This document shows, one piece after another, positions 17,715 through 27,145 of a DNA stretch of 37,740 bases. A model generated the notes under the pieces. It was not told the origin of the DNA. It made no database searches and saw nothing but the letters and a program-made list of their open reading frames with translations. The stretch comes from Planctomycetaceae bacterium (GTDB taxonomy: Bacteria > Planctomycetota > Planctomycetia > Pirellulales > Pirellulaceae): assembly GCA_003233175.1 (NCBI GenBank), contig QIKY01000424.1, forward strand, positions 1 to 37,740. Reading direction: 5' to 3'. The stretch's first letter is position 1; every line of letters starts with the position of its first letter. Made by a program: the position numbers and the translations under genes.

Positions 17715-19638
17715 CCGTGAAGCCGATGTCGTCGAGATACTCGCAAATCGGGATAGCGTACTTCCGGGTATTTCCCATCAGTTCGCGAATTTCGCTGAGT
17801 GTCAAACCGCCGCGCTCGGCGAAGGCGGCGTCGAGAAGCTCCTTGATCTGCAGCTCGCAATCTGTGTGTAGGTAGCGATCGGCGGAAATAGCGACCAGCG
17901 TTCCGTCGTCGGCGGCCAACTTGAGCAGTTGCGGAACGCGGTCGGCCAGCGATGTCGTTTTCGCCTGACACTCCGCCACGCTGGGTGGGCAAAAGCCGGC
18001 CTCCAGATACCGCTGTTTGAGTTGCACGAGCAATTTCTGTTCGTTGCGGCTCAACTTCGGCAGACGCTCCGGTAGCGCCACTCTGGCGGCTTGGCGTCGA
18101 ATGCGGCCCGCGGCGCAGGCTGATTTTAAGGCGGCGTCAAACAGCGGCCTCTCTTCGATGTATTTGAATCGTTGGGCCAACGGCGCCAGATCGATCCAAG
18201 TGGAGAGCGGCTGTTGGTCGTGTAGCTTCTCCAATGCATGCACGATGCGGGTGGAGAGGTCGTCCAGAACACGCCGATGCACCCGCGCCACGCGCTGCGG
18301 CGAAAGCACGATTTCCACCACGTCGCCGGCGGCCAGCAAATGTTTCAACACCGCCTCCTCCTGCAACACGCCGGCGCGGCGGTACAAATCGCCCACTTGA
18401 TACCCCGCCAAGCCGGAGAAATAAATAGCCGCCTTGGCGCGCTCCAAGGCGATGCTGTCTGCATCTTCCAAAGCGGCTGCGGTCGGCGGGTCTTCAATGC
18501 GCCAGGCTTCGCAGAGTGCTCGCTGTTCTGCCGAAAAATGCCGCAGCCGCTCCGCGTGAGGATCCAACACGACGCCGCCGCCAATCGTCGCGACCGGGGA
18601 TTCGCTACGTACGACAAACGGCTGCCGCCATGTCGCGACCGCCTCTTCGCGTAAATGGAACTGGGCGAAGGCGGAGTCGCCGGGCTGAAGCTCCGTTGTT
18701 TCCAACAGCACGACCGTGGCGAATGTTTCCAACGCTCCCAAATGCAGCCGCACCCGAGCGCGGTTTTTCAAAGGACGCGGCGCCGATTCCAACAAATGTA
18801 ATTCGACCGTGAACCGGCGGCTGCTCCGTAAATACCCGGCCGACGAAAGTTCGTCTCCACATTGCACTTCATCTTTCGAGAGGCCAGCCAGATTCACCGC
18901 CGCCCGCTGCCCACGGTACACGGCTTCCACCAAACGGTCATGGTTTTGCACGCTGCGAACACGCGCTGCGGCGCCGCCGGGCGCAATTCGCAATACATCG
19001 CCGGCGCGAATGCTTCCGCTGGAAACACTGCCCGTCACCACCACGCCATGCCCCTCTTTGGAAAACACGCGGTCGATCGGCATACGCGCCGGTTGCTGGC
19101 GCAATTCCAAACAACGGGCGATATCGACCTTCGCCGCCGCCGACCGCAGGGCGTCGCGGAGGGCGTCGATTCCTTGGCCCGTTTTGCCGCTGCAACGCAC
19201 GATCGGCGCCGATTCAAAAACCGAACCGGCCACCAACTCTTGAATTTCAGCCTCCACCAAATCAAGCCAATCGGCTTCCACGAGATCGCATTTCGTGAGC
19301 GCGATCACACCGGCCTGAATATCGAGCAACCGCAGAATTTCCAAATGCTCGCGCGTTTGCGGCTTGATGGAATCGTCGCCGGCGACGACCAACATCGCCA
19401 GATCGACGCCCGTGGCGCCGGCCAGCATTTGGCGAACAAACCGCTCGTGCCCCGGCACATCGACCACGCCCAAGCGGTATTCGCCCAAATCGAGTTCGGC
19501 GAAGCCCAGTTCGATCGTGATGCCGCGTCGTTTCTCTTCGGGGAGGCGGTCGGTATCGACGCCGGTAAGCAGTTTGACGAGCGAGGTTTTGCCGTGGTCG
19601 ATATGACCCGCCGCGCCGAGTATGAGATCTGTCGCCAT
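17677..19638 (-). CDS. selB: Selenocysteine-specific elongation factor
   Basis: SelB is the EF-Tu-like GTPase that brings Sec-tRNA to UGA codons marked by a SECIS hairpin. The 653 residues have the G domain with [10 protein letters not shown] (G1, residues 11-20), [16 protein letters not shown] (G2), [39 protein letters not shown] (G3) and ALTKCDLV (G4). Two beta-barrel domains follow ([29 protein letters not shown]). The C-terminal third, roughly residues 370-653, is built of winged-helix repeats for mRNA binding, ending [32 protein letters not shown]. All functional motifs look intact. The other Sec genes, selC and selD, are not in the window. Confidence 0.95.
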   Translation of the reverse strand: MATDLILGAAGHIDHGKTSLVKLLTGVDTDRLPEEKRRGITIELGFAELDLGEYRLGVVDVPGHERFVRQMLAGATGVDLAMLVVAGDDSIKPQTREHLEILRLLDIQAGVIALTKCDLVEADWLDLVEAEIQELVAGSVFESAPIVRCSGKTGQGIDALRDALRSAAAKVDIARCLELRQQPARMPIDRVFSKEGHGVVVTGSVSSGSIRAGDVLRIAPGGAAARVRSVQNHDRLVEAVYRGQRAAVNLAGLSKDEVQCGDELSSAGYLRSSRRFTVELHLLESAPRPLKNRARVRLHLGALETFATVVLLETTELQPGDSAFAQFHLREEAVATWRQPFVVRSESPVATIGGGVVLDPHAERLRHFSAEQRALCEAWRIEDPPTAAALEDADSIALERAKAAIYFSGLAGYQVGDLYRRAGVLQEEAVLKHLLAAGDVVEIVLSPQRVARVHRRVLDDLSTRIVHALEKLHDQQPLSTWIDLAPLAQRFKYIEERPLFDAALKSACAAGRIRRQAARVALPERLPKLSRNEQKLLVQLKQRYLEAGFCPPSVAECQAKTTSLADRVPQLLKLAADDGTLVAISADRYLHTDCELQIKELLDAAFAERGGLTLSEIRELMGNTRKYAIPICEYLDDIGFTVRNDDLRQRPNS

Positions 19639-19715
19639 ACGCCCATTGTAGAGGCGTTCTGATTCCTTGAAAACGCGGCGCCAACAGTTTTCCAGCGTGC
19701 CTGCGGAAGCCTGTG

Positions 19716-20213
19716 TTAAAACTCGGGGCGTTCCTGGGAAAGAAAGTCGTTCACGCTTCGAACCTCACGAGGTTTTTTTTCGCCATAGGGAAGCAGCCAA
19801 GAGAAATACGATTTCTTTTTCTTTTTTGCGGCGCCCTTGTTGGAGCCGTAGCCCAGTGAAAACTGGCTCCGTTGCGCGGCGGGCGGCTTCTTTTTGGACG
19901 AAAAAGGTTTGGTGACCAGGGCTTTCGTCTTGGCGTACATATTCTTGGCGCCCGCCGTCGCCTTTTGGGTGATGCTCGGTTTATTGGCTTGTTTCGAGCC
20001 GCCGAACCCCGGCAGCTTGGGCATTTTCATCTTCGGAAGCCAAGATTTGGAGTTCGAGTCCGCGCTTCGATAGCCGGCAGACGTTGTTTTCGAGGCCGTT
20101 TTCTTTTTGCTGAAAGGGTTTGAAAGCCAGCCTTCGGCGTTCGCGGGAGTCGCACCGAAAACGATGCCGCCGGTCAGAATGGCAACCCAGACAACTCGAT
20201 TCAATCGCGTCAT
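19716..20213 (-). CDS. Small secreted, lysine-rich planctomycete protein
   Basis: The protein has 165 residues from the ATG at 20213, preceded by GAGGAG eight bases upstream. The open frame reaches 20330, but the upstream part would precede a perfectly good signal peptide. It starts MTRLNRVVWVAILTGGIVFGATPANA, a signal peptide with an Ala-x-Ala site. The mature part is strongly basic and rich in Lys, Ser and Pro (NPFSKKKTASKTTS, KMKMPKLPGFGG, KPFSSKKKPPAA, KKKKKSYFSWLLPYGEKKPREVRSVNDFLSQERPEF). There is no known domain. The last 20 residues, with the motif VNDFLSQERP, look the most conserved-like. It is upstream of selB on the same strand at a 77-bp distance and may be unrelated to it. Confidence 0.75.
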   Translation of the reverse strand: MTRLNRVVWVAILTGGIVFGATPANAEGWLSNPFSKKKTASKTTSAGYRSADSNSKSWLPKMKMPKLPGFGGSKQANKPSITQKATAGAKNMYAKTKALVTKPFSSKKKPPAAQRSQFSLGYGSNKGAAKKKKKSYFSWLLPYGEKKPREVRSVNDFLSQERPEF

Positions 20214-20531
20214 GACGCCAACTCCTCTCAATTTCGCATGCTGTTGCAAAAAACAAGACGCCAGCGGTTTGGAAATGGCTCGCCGGTCGATCAGAAAATC
20301 GGCGGAAGTGTCGCAGAACCGGCTGGCCATGTCGAGGCGGATTGTCGCCGTTTTTTGCGGGCTGCGGGCGGGCGTCTGGTCGGCGTCAAAACCACAACAT
20401 CATCATCAAATAACAAAACCAGGATGAAATAAATCGATATAGCCCTGATTCCCCGTTCTCGGTAAACTGCCCGTCCGTATACTTCGGCCAACTCTGAAGT
20501 TGCCGCCGTTGAGGAATACAAGGAGGTATCC
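20214..20531. other. Divergent intergenic region, promoters only
   Basis: This 318-bp gap lies between the small secreted protein and the metallophosphoesterase gene. It should hold two divergent promoters, but none was assigned with confidence. No ORF with a ribosome site, no repeat and no RNA gene was recognised. The sequence AGGAGG at 20521-20526 is the ribosome site of the next gene. Confidence 0.45.
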
Positions 20532-21764
20532 ATGGCGGGTGTCCCGATACGCTTTATTCACGCTGCTGATTTACATCTCGATGTTCCCGTGTATGGCTTG
20601 GCGGAACCGCCTGAGCATCTGCGGGAGCTATTGATCGATGCGCCTCACCTTGCCGCCGAGGGCGTGTTCGACGCCGCGCTGTTGGAAGACGTCGATTTTG
20701 TCGTGCTCTCCGGCGACGTGCTTCATCTTGACCCGCTGGAGCCTCGCTCCATGGTGTTCCTGCTCCAGCAATTCGAACGGTTGGCGGAGCAGCATATCAT
20801 GGTGTATTGGAACAGCGGCGAAGCCGATTGTCTCGACAACTGGCCCGATACCATCGCGTTGCCGAGCAATGTGCGCCTGTTTTCCACGTACGAAGTCGAA
20901 GTGTTGACACACCGCCGCGGCGACACGGCCATTGCGAACCTGGTTGGCGGCGGCGTCCATAGCCAAAACCGTCTGGCGGCGGTCGCCAATCGCGCCGAAG
21001 GCGGCGAACTCCCCGCCATTGGCGTGCATCATGGCGAATCTCGCTCAGACGCGTTGCAACAAAAAAGCATCGTCTACTGGGCCTTGGGTGGCGAACACCA
21101 ACACGCCGATGTCGGCAAAAGCGGTGGAATCTCGGCGCATCATGCCGGCTCGCCGCAAGGCCGCAACCCGAGCGAAACAGGTCCGCACGGATTTCTGTTG
21201 GTCGAGATATCGGCCGACGAAGAGGTTCATGCACAACACATTTCGACTGATGCCATTCGTTGGCGGACGGAAAAACTGGTTCTGGAGGAAGACTCCAAGC
21301 AGACCGATTTTTCTCGCAATATTCAAGAACGCATGCGGAACCTGACCACCGAAGCCATCGGCAGAGCGCTGCTTGTTCAGTGGCGACTGACCGGCGAAGG
21401 TCTGCTAGACGACGCCTTCCGCCGCAAGGGCTTCGAAGCCGACTTGCTCGCCAAACTGCGGAAAGATTTTGGCTTTGCCGATTCGCCCATCTGGACGCAC
21501 GCCTTGAAGCGCGAAATTCCCGCCAAGCTGCCCGAAGAGTGGTCGGAGGAAGACAGCATACTGGGCGATTTCCTCCGTGCCGTGCGGGAGCGGCAGCAGT
21601 CGAATAAACCGCTCGACCTAGCGCCGCTTTTGGCGGACGTGATGGCCGACGACGAACTGAAAAACACCTTACTCGCCGACCACCCTGGTTCGCGAGCCGC
21701 TATTCTGCGCGAGGCGACCGTTTTGGGAGTCGACCTTTTGCGTGGACAAGCATCAAGATACTAA
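20532..21764 (+). CDS. YhaO/SbcD-like metallophosphoesterase with a degenerate metal site
   Basis: The 410-residue protein has the calcineurin-like fold of Mre11/SbcD nucleases and lies directly upstream of a YhaN-like ATPase, as do YhaO and YhaN in Bacillus. Seen are the first metal motif DLHLD (Asp13, His15) and the second VLSGDVLH (Asp62). Later histidines include IGVHHGE (166-167) and LGGEHQH (His189, His191). The GNHD/GNHE motif expected near residue 96 is replaced by SGEAD. The Asn ligand and the catalytic His seen in Mre11 are therefore missing. Domain 2 and the C-terminal helices (RNLTTEAIGRALLVQWRL ... LRGQASRY) fit a partner-binding region. The start is supported by AGGAGG five bases upstream. 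It is probably a structural or altered-activity partner; nuclease activity is doubtful. Confidence 0.8.
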   Translation: MAGVPIRFIHAADLHLDVPVYGLAEPPEHLRELLIDAPHLAAEGVFDAALLEDVDFVVLSGDVLHLDPLEPRSMVFLLQQFERLAEQHIMVYWNSGEADCLDNWPDTIALPSNVRLFSTYEVEVLTHRRGDTAIANLVGGGVHSQNRLAAVANRAEGGELPAIGVHHGESRSDALQQKSIVYWALGGEHQHADVGKSGGISAHHAGSPQGRNPSETGPHGFLLVEISADEEVHAQHISTDAIRWRTEKLVLEEDSKQTDFSRNIQERMRNLTTEAIGRALLVQWRLTGEGLLDDAFRRKGFEADLLAKLRKDFGFADSPIWTHALKREIPAKLPEEWSEEDSILGDFLRAVRERQQSNKPLDLAPLLADVMADDELKNTLLADHPGSRAAILREATVLGVDLLRGQASRY

Positions 21765-21822
21765 CCCACACACACGCCGATTGGCAGTCGCGCCGCGCGA
21801 ACCACACGGTTCGTCGGCTGCA

Positions 21823-21828
21823 AAGGAG
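21823..21828 (+). promoter_or_regulatory. Ribosome binding site for a TTG start
   Basis: AAGGAG lies eight bases before the TTG at 21837. It is the only good ribosome site in front of the YhaN-like gene and supports this rare start codon. Confidence 0.7.
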
Positions 21829-21836
21829 AAACCGTC

Positions 21837-24800
21837 TTGAAAATCAAAGACGTTCAAATCGAGGGCTTCGGCGTTTGGAGCGGCCTTTCGGCGCCCGAAC
21901 TTCCCGGTGAAATGATTGTGTTCGCCGGCCACAACGAAGCCGGGAAAACGACGTTCATGCAGTTTCTGCGGACGGTGCTCTACGGATTTTCGCCCGAGCG
22001 TCGCAAACGGTACTTACCGCCGTTGCGTCATGGCGAGCCGGGAGGTTCGCTGTCGGTTACCAGCGCGCTGGGCGATTTTCAAATTCGACGCACAACGCAG
22101 TTAGAGCTTGAAGTCGGGCAACGCAACATTGGCGAAGTCGCGATTCTCAGCCAAGACGGCGCCCCCAAGGGCCAACATTTGCTCACCATGCTGCTGGCCG
22201 GTTTGGATGAAGCCACCTACAGCAACGTGTTCGCCGTCGGCTTGCGAGAAATCCAGGAACTGGGCGCGCTCGACGACACCGACGCCGCCGAACAACTCTA
22301 CAAACTGACCAGCGGCCTAGACCGCGTATCGTTGGTGGACGTGGTCCGAAAACTGGAGGGCATGCGCGGCGAACTGCTTTCCGCCGACGAACAACCGGCG
22401 CTGCTGGGCCAGCTCCACGCGCAACGTCGTGAGGTGATCGACCGCTTGCGAAGACTCACTTCGCAAGGACGCCGCTGGACCCAACTCGCCGAACAACAGT
22501 CGTTGCTGGAACGCGAAGTCGTCCAACTCCAGGAAAAAACATCGATTTTGGAGCGCAAGGCGCGCGTGATCGATCTGGCCAACCAAGTTCGGACTCCGTG
22601 GCTGGCGCGCGAGGAGGTTGTGGCGCGTCGTGAAGAAATCGGCGAACTTTACGAACTGCCGGAACAGGCGGTGCAGCGTCTGGAGGAGCTCAACACGGAA
22701 ATCTCGCGGCATGAACAGCAGAGGCGGGAGTTGCAGCGGCAGCGCAAGCGCATTCGGCAGGAGGCGAAAGCGTTGCCGATCCGGCGTCGGTTGTGGTCGC
22801 ATGGCGGCCGTATTTCCGCCATGATGGAGCACGAACCGTGGATCCATTCTTTGGAAGATCAGACCACGCGTTTGGAATCGGAAGTTGGCCAATTGGAAGC
22901 GTCGCTGCGCAAGCTGGTCGGCCGCACCGGCACGACCCACACCACGATTCTCAAGGACGCGCCGCAGATTCCTCCGCGCGTTCTTTCGGCTTTGAAAGGC
23001 CCGGCGAAAATCATTCGTGAAGAATCGACGCGTCTCAAACAAGCGCAGGCGGAGCGGGAATCGCACCGTAAGCAAGCGAGAGAGGCGGAAACGAAGCTCG
23101 AAGCCGCCTTGCACGAACGGGGCGCCCACCATTTGGTCGATGCATTGGAGGAAGGCAGCGAAACCGTGGCCCGGTTTCGTCGTCGGCTGCAACTCGACGA
23201 ACGTCTGGAAAACATGCGCGAGCAGCGAACAGCGCTCACGCAACAGAGCCATGAACTGCTCGGCGCCCAGGTGTTGCCGCTGCCGCAAATCGTGATGCTG
23301 GGCGGTGCGTTTATCTTTGGCGTGGTGCTGGTCCTTTCGGGTATTCTCGGCGTTTATGTATTTGGGCTTTCCGTGCCCATGGCTTGGCTAATGGGTATTG
23401 TGGGAGTCTTTTCGATGGCTGGCGCTGCCGGCGCCAAGGCCACGTTGGAGCGCTCCGCCAAGGAGCATTTTGAAGACTACAAACGCAAACTGGAGCTGCT
23501 CAAACTTCAGGTCGACGAAATCATTCGCGAGCGAGAGCAACTCGACCGGAAGCTGCCGTCCGGCGAAGGGCCGTTCGCTTCCCGACTCAGCGCCGCCGAA
23601 ACTACGTTGCATAAACTGGAGGAACTGCTGCCGCTCGAAGCCGCGCAGAACGCCGCCGAATTGCAATCGCGCGCGGCCAAGGAACGCATGACACAGGCCG
23701 CCGAAGCCATCAAACTCAATCGCCACCGTTGGCGGCAGGAGTTGCGGGCGGCAAAACTCCCCGAAAACCTCACGCCCCGGCAGGTGCGCGGCTTGGCCGA
23801 TCATAGCGAGGAAATCGCGACGCTACGGCGGAAAATCGAATCTCGACGCGAAGAACTCGAACGCCGGCAAACCGAATACGCGGAAATCCTTCAACGCGTG
23901 CGCCAACTGGTCGACGACACCGGCCTTCGCCTGACCGACGACGACGTCCATGGGCGTCTGCGGGAAATGGCCGCCGCTCTGAAAACACAGCAGCAGTTGG
24001 TGGGCAAACGCCGCGAATTCAGCCGCGAACTACGGCATTTGCGCAGCGAACAAGAGAAGGCGGGCGCGGAAATCGAACGCCTCACCCAACTGCGAGACGC
24101 CCTGCTCGAAGAGGCCGGCGTGGCCGACGAAGAAGAACTCCTGCATGCCACCGAACAACAAGAGCTGGCCGCGTCGCTGGAAACTGAATTCGATACGCTC
24201 TGCCAACAAATCACGCTGTTGCTCAATGCGCGGGTCGAGGAAGACGACATCCGCTCGGAACTGGAGGAGCACGATCAGGAAACACTCGAATTGGCTTGGA
24301 GCAAGGCCCAGTCACGACTCGAAGAGTCGCAGAAAAGAATCGGCGAGTTGCGGCAACAGCAAGGCGAAATCTCGCATGAGATGAAAACGCTCGGTGAAGA
24401 TCGCCGGGGCGCCGAAGCTCAATTCGAACTGGGGCGTTTGAACAAACAAATCGAGCAAGCTTGCCAACGCTGGCAAGTGGTGGCCGCAGCCAGCGTGTTG
24501 CTGGAGTCGATCCGGAAAATCTACGAAAGCGAACGCCAACCGGAAACACTTTCCGAAGCCTCCATGTACCTCGAAAAACTCACCGAAGGCCGCTACGCCA
24601 GAATCTGGACGCCGCTCTCGGCGAACGTGCTTCGCGTCGACGACGCCCACGGCGATTCGCTGCCGGTGGAAGTATTGAGCCGCGGCACGCGTGAAGCCGT
24701 TTTCCTCAGCTTGCGGTTGGCGTTGCTTGGCGCCTACTCCCGGCGCGGCGTCGTGTTGCCGTTGGTGCTCGACGATGTGCTGGTTAATTTCGACGCCCAA

Positions 24801-25586
24801 CGGGCCCGCGCCGCAGCGCGAGTGCTGCACGAATTCTCACAAAACGGCACGCAGGTGCTGGTCTTCACGTGCCACGAACACATTGCCGAAATCTTTGCGG
24901 AGTTGGGCGTCGAAATTCGAGATATGCCCGACCACGCGGCCACCCATGGCGTGGCCGTCGTGACGCCCAGGGAAATCGAAATCCACGAAGTCGAACTCCA
25001 TGAAGACGAAGAATATTTTGACGACGTCGACGAGATCGAAGAGCCGGCCATCGTTGACGAAGACGAACTCAGTGAAGACGATCATTTTGAAATCGGCTCG
25101 GACGAATGGAAGGAGGAAGCAACAGAGTTGGATGTGGAAGAAGAGTTGGATAGCGTCGACGCTCTGATTCATGGCGTCCTCCGCACCCGCGATCCCGAAC
25201 CACAACCGCCCAAGTGGCCAGTCAGACATAAAGTGCAAGAGAAACGCTACCTGAAAGTAAACGCCTTCGATCGCGCCAACGAGGAACTGCTCTGGGCCAA
25301 CGACGCCCCCGAATACGAATTGGCTCCGGTCCCTAAAAAGCGCACTCTAGAATTGGCCGACGATAGCGAATACCGCCTAGCGCCGCCAACACGTATCACC
25401 AGTTTGCGGCTGCGGCTCGACGATTGGCTAGCCGAGGAAAAAAAAGCTCCTTCCGCGGCGCGCGTTCGCGACGCGGTAACCGCCTGGGAGTTGCAAAAGA
25501 AATCGCCGCAAAAGATGCCCGCCATGGACGATATTTCCGACGTCTGGTGGGAAAGCGACGATTCGCAAAACGGCGAAGCGGCCTGA
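21837..25586 (+). CDS. YhaN-like SMC-type ATPase with membrane segments and acidic tail
   Basis: The 1249-residue protein has ABC/SMC architecture, with Walker A GHNEAGKT at 31-38 in the N-terminal half-domain. A long coiled coil of some 800 residues follows, with RTRLE/QRQRKR-type heptads. The C-terminal half-domain has the signature region VLSRGTREAVFLSLRLAL and Walker B PLVLDDVLVNFD near 976-987. Two hydrophobic segments interrupt the coiled coil at about 483-533 (IVMLGGAFIFGVVLVLSGIL and PMAWLMGIVGVFSMAG), so it may be membrane-bound, as is reported for YhaN-type proteins. After the ATPase domain comes a tail of about 210 residues. It starts with a very acidic stretch (1043-1090) and ends in a Trp-containing segment, unlike ordinary YhaN. 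It follows its phosphoesterase partner by 72 bp. Function is likely DNA-related (end processing or repair), by analogy only. Confidence 0.88.
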   Translation: MKIKDVQIEGFGVWSGLSAPELPGEMIVFAGHNEAGKTTFMQFLRTVLYGFSPERRKRYLPPLRHGEPGGSLSVTSALGDFQIRRTTQLELEVGQRNIGEVAILSQDGAPKGQHLLTMLLAGLDEATYSNVFAVGLREIQELGALDDTDAAEQLYKLTSGLDRVSLVDVVRKLEGMRGELLSADEQPALLGQLHAQRREVIDRLRRLTSQGRRWTQLAEQQSLLEREVVQLQEKTSILERKARVIDLANQVRTPWLAREEVVARREEIGELYELPEQAVQRLEELNTEISRHEQQRRELQRQRKRIRQEAKALPIRRRLWSHGGRISAMMEHEPWIHSLEDQTTRLESEVGQLEASLRKLVGRTGTTHTTILKDAPQIPPRVLSALKGPAKIIREESTRLKQAQAERESHRKQAREAETKLEAALHERGAHHLVDALEEGSETVARFRRRLQLDERLENMREQRTALTQQSHELLGAQVLPLPQIVMLGGAFIFGVVLVLSGILGVYVFGLSVPMAWLMGIVGVFSMAGAAGAKATLERSAKEHFEDYKRKLELLKLQVDEIIREREQLDRKLPSGEGPFASRLSAAETTLHKLEELLPLEAAQNAAELQSRAAKERMTQAAEAIKLNRHRWRQELRAAKLPENLTPRQVRGLADHSEEIATLRRKIESRREELERRQTEYAEILQRVRQLVDDTGLRLTDDDVHGRLREMAAALKTQQQLVGKRREFSRELRHLRSEQEKAGAEIERLTQLRDALLEEAGVADEEELLHATEQQELAASLETEFDTLCQQITLLLNARVEEDDIRSELEEHDQETLELAWSKAQSRLEESQKRIGELRQQQGEISHEMKTLGEDRRGAEAQFELGRLNKQIEQACQRWQVVAAASVLLESIRKIYESERQPETLSEASMYLEKLTEGRYARIWTPLSANVLRVDDAHGDSLPVEVLSRGTREAVFLSLRLALLGAYSRRGVVLPLVLDDVLVNFDAQRARAAARVLHEFSQNGTQVLVFTCHEHIAEIFAELGVEIRDMPDHAATHGVAVVTPREIEIHEVELHEDEEYFDDVDEIEEPAIVDEDELSEDDHFEIGSDEWKEEATELDVEEELDSVDALIHGVLRTRDPEPQPPKWPVRHKVQEKRYLKVNAFDRANEELLWANDAPEYELAPVPKKRTLELADDSEYRLAPPTRITSLRLRLDDWLAEEKKAPSAARVRDAVTAWELQKKSPQKMPAMDDISDVWWESDDSQNGEAA

Positions 25587-25654
25587 GAGCCGGTAAAGAT
25601 TTTGCCACTCGCTCGCGCGGCGCCGGAAACACGGCCGTTATTTCCTGCTCGATG

Positions 25655-27121
25655 TTAAACGATGATATCGTTCAGCACGCGGCCAAAGACATCGGTGAGG
25701 CGGAAATCGCGGCCTTGAAAACGGTACGTCAGCCGCTGGTGGTCGATGCCCAGCAAATGCAATACGGTGGCTTGCAGGTCATGCACATGGACGCGGTCCT
25801 CCACCGCGTTGAAGCCGAATTCATCGGAGGCGCCGTACGTTTTTCCCGGCTGAATGCCGCCGCCCGCCATCCAAATGGAGAACGTGTAGGGGTGATGGTC
25901 GCGGCCCCAGCGCTGTGTGTCTTCGATTTTTCCTTGGAGGAAAGGCGTGCGGCCGAATTCGCCGCCCCAAATCACGAGCGTGTCGTCGAGCATGCCGCGT
26001 TCTTTAAGATCTCGCACGAGCGCGGCGCTGGGGGCGTCGGTGTCTTGGCATTGGATTTTGAGTTGCGTGTTCAGGTTGTTGTGTTGGTCCCAACCGGCGT
26101 GCATCAGTTGGATGAACTGCACGCCGCGCTCCGCCAGCCGACGGGCCATCAGGCAGTTGTAGGCGAAGCTTCCCCGCCGTTGGACGTCCGGCCCATAACG
26201 TTCGAGCACCGATTTCGGTTCGCTGGCCAGATCGGTCAGTTCGGGTACGCTGGCCTGCATCTGGTAGGCCATTTCATATTGGGCGATGCGGGTCGCGATT
26301 TCCGGGTCGCCGAAGTCTTGTAGATTGAGTTCGTTCAGTTGCGCGATGTCGTCGAGAATGCCGCGCCGCGTTTCCCGCGAGACACCATTCGGGTTCGACA
26401 AATACAGCACGGGGTCGCCGCTGCCGCGAAACTTAACGCCTTGATACTTGGAGGCCAGAAAACCGCTGCCCCAATAGAAATCGTAAAAAATCTGGCCGCA
26501 ACTGGCTTCTTTATCGCGCGAGGTCATGACGACAAAAGCCGGCAAATTCTCGGAACTGCTACCCAGGCCGTAGGTCATCCAGGCGCCCATGCTGGGCCGG
26601 CCGGCCATTTCGCTGCCGGTGAGTAGAAACGTGATTGCCGGCGCATGGTTGACCGCTTCGGTATGCATCGATCTGATGAAGCAGAGGTCGTCGCTGATGG
26701 CGGCGGTTTTCGGCAGAAAACTCGAAACCCAGGCGCCGCTTTCGCCGTGCTGCCGGAATTGCGTGATTTCCTTCAACACGGGCCGCAGCGTTTGGCCGCC
26801 GGTCATGGTGCTGAAGCGTTTTCCGCCGACCACCGAATCGGGAATCTGTTTGCCGTGCCACTCCGCAAGTTTGGGTTTGTAGTCGAATAGGTCGACGTGC
26901 GTCGGGGCGCCGTTCTGGAACAGATAGATCACGCGTTTCGCTTTAGGGGCGAAATGCGGCAAGCCCGGCAGGCCGCCGTGGTTGGTCGGTTGCCCAACCG
27001 CCGCCGGCAGGCTCTTGTTCAATAACGTTCCCAGCGCCGCAGCGCCAACGCCCACCGCCGTGCGGCCGAACAGTTGCCGCCGCGTGAGATGGGCCGCGTG
27101 TTGGTGGAGAGGATTGACCAT
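25655..27121 (-). CDS. DUF1501 protein with Tat-type signal
   Basis: The 488-residue protein belongs to the DUF1501 family, which resembles the sulfatase/alkaline phosphatase fold and is greatly expanded in planctomycetes. It starts with a twin-arginine-like signal (LTRRQLFGRTAVGVGAAALGTLL), so export in a folded state is likely. Family marks are KAKRVIYLFQNGAPTHVDLFDYKP, a CFIRSMHTEAVNHAPA-like block, MGAWMTYGLGS, RGVQFIQLMHAGWDQHNNL, TLVIWGGEFGRTPF and GRDHHPYTFSIWMAGGGI, and HDLQATVLHLLGIDH near the C-terminus. It is the second gene of an operon, 24 bp after the PSCyt1 protein. The biochemical function is not known; the pair is thought to act at the cell surface or in the periplasm. Confidence 0.92.
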   Translation of the reverse strand: MVNPLHQHAAHLTRRQLFGRTAVGVGAAALGTLLNKSLPAAVGQPTNHGGLPGLPHFAPKAKRVIYLFQNGAPTHVDLFDYKPKLAEWHGKQIPDSVVGGKRFSTMTGGQTLRPVLKEITQFRQHGESGAWVSSFLPKTAAISDDLCFIRSMHTEAVNHAPAITFLLTGSEMAGRPSMGAWMTYGLGSSSENLPAFVVMTSRDKEASCGQIFYDFYWGSGFLASKYQGVKFRGSGDPVLYLSNPNGVSRETRRGILDDIAQLNELNLQDFGDPEIATRIAQYEMAYQMQASVPELTDLASEPKSVLERYGPDVQRRGSFAYNCLMARRLAERGVQFIQLMHAGWDQHNNLNTQLKIQCQDTDAPSAALVRDLKERGMLDDTLVIWGGEFGRTPFLQGKIEDTQRWGRDHHPYTFSIWMAGGGIQPGKTYGASDEFGFNAVEDRVHVHDLQATVLHLLGIDHQRLTYRFQGRDFRLTDVFGRVLNDIIV

Positions 27122-27145
27122 GATTGAACTACTGTTTCGGAATGG

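Noticed and set aside
22317-23288. Long minus-strand open frame inside the ATPase gene
   Set aside because: It is the antisense shadow of the coiled-coil coding region.
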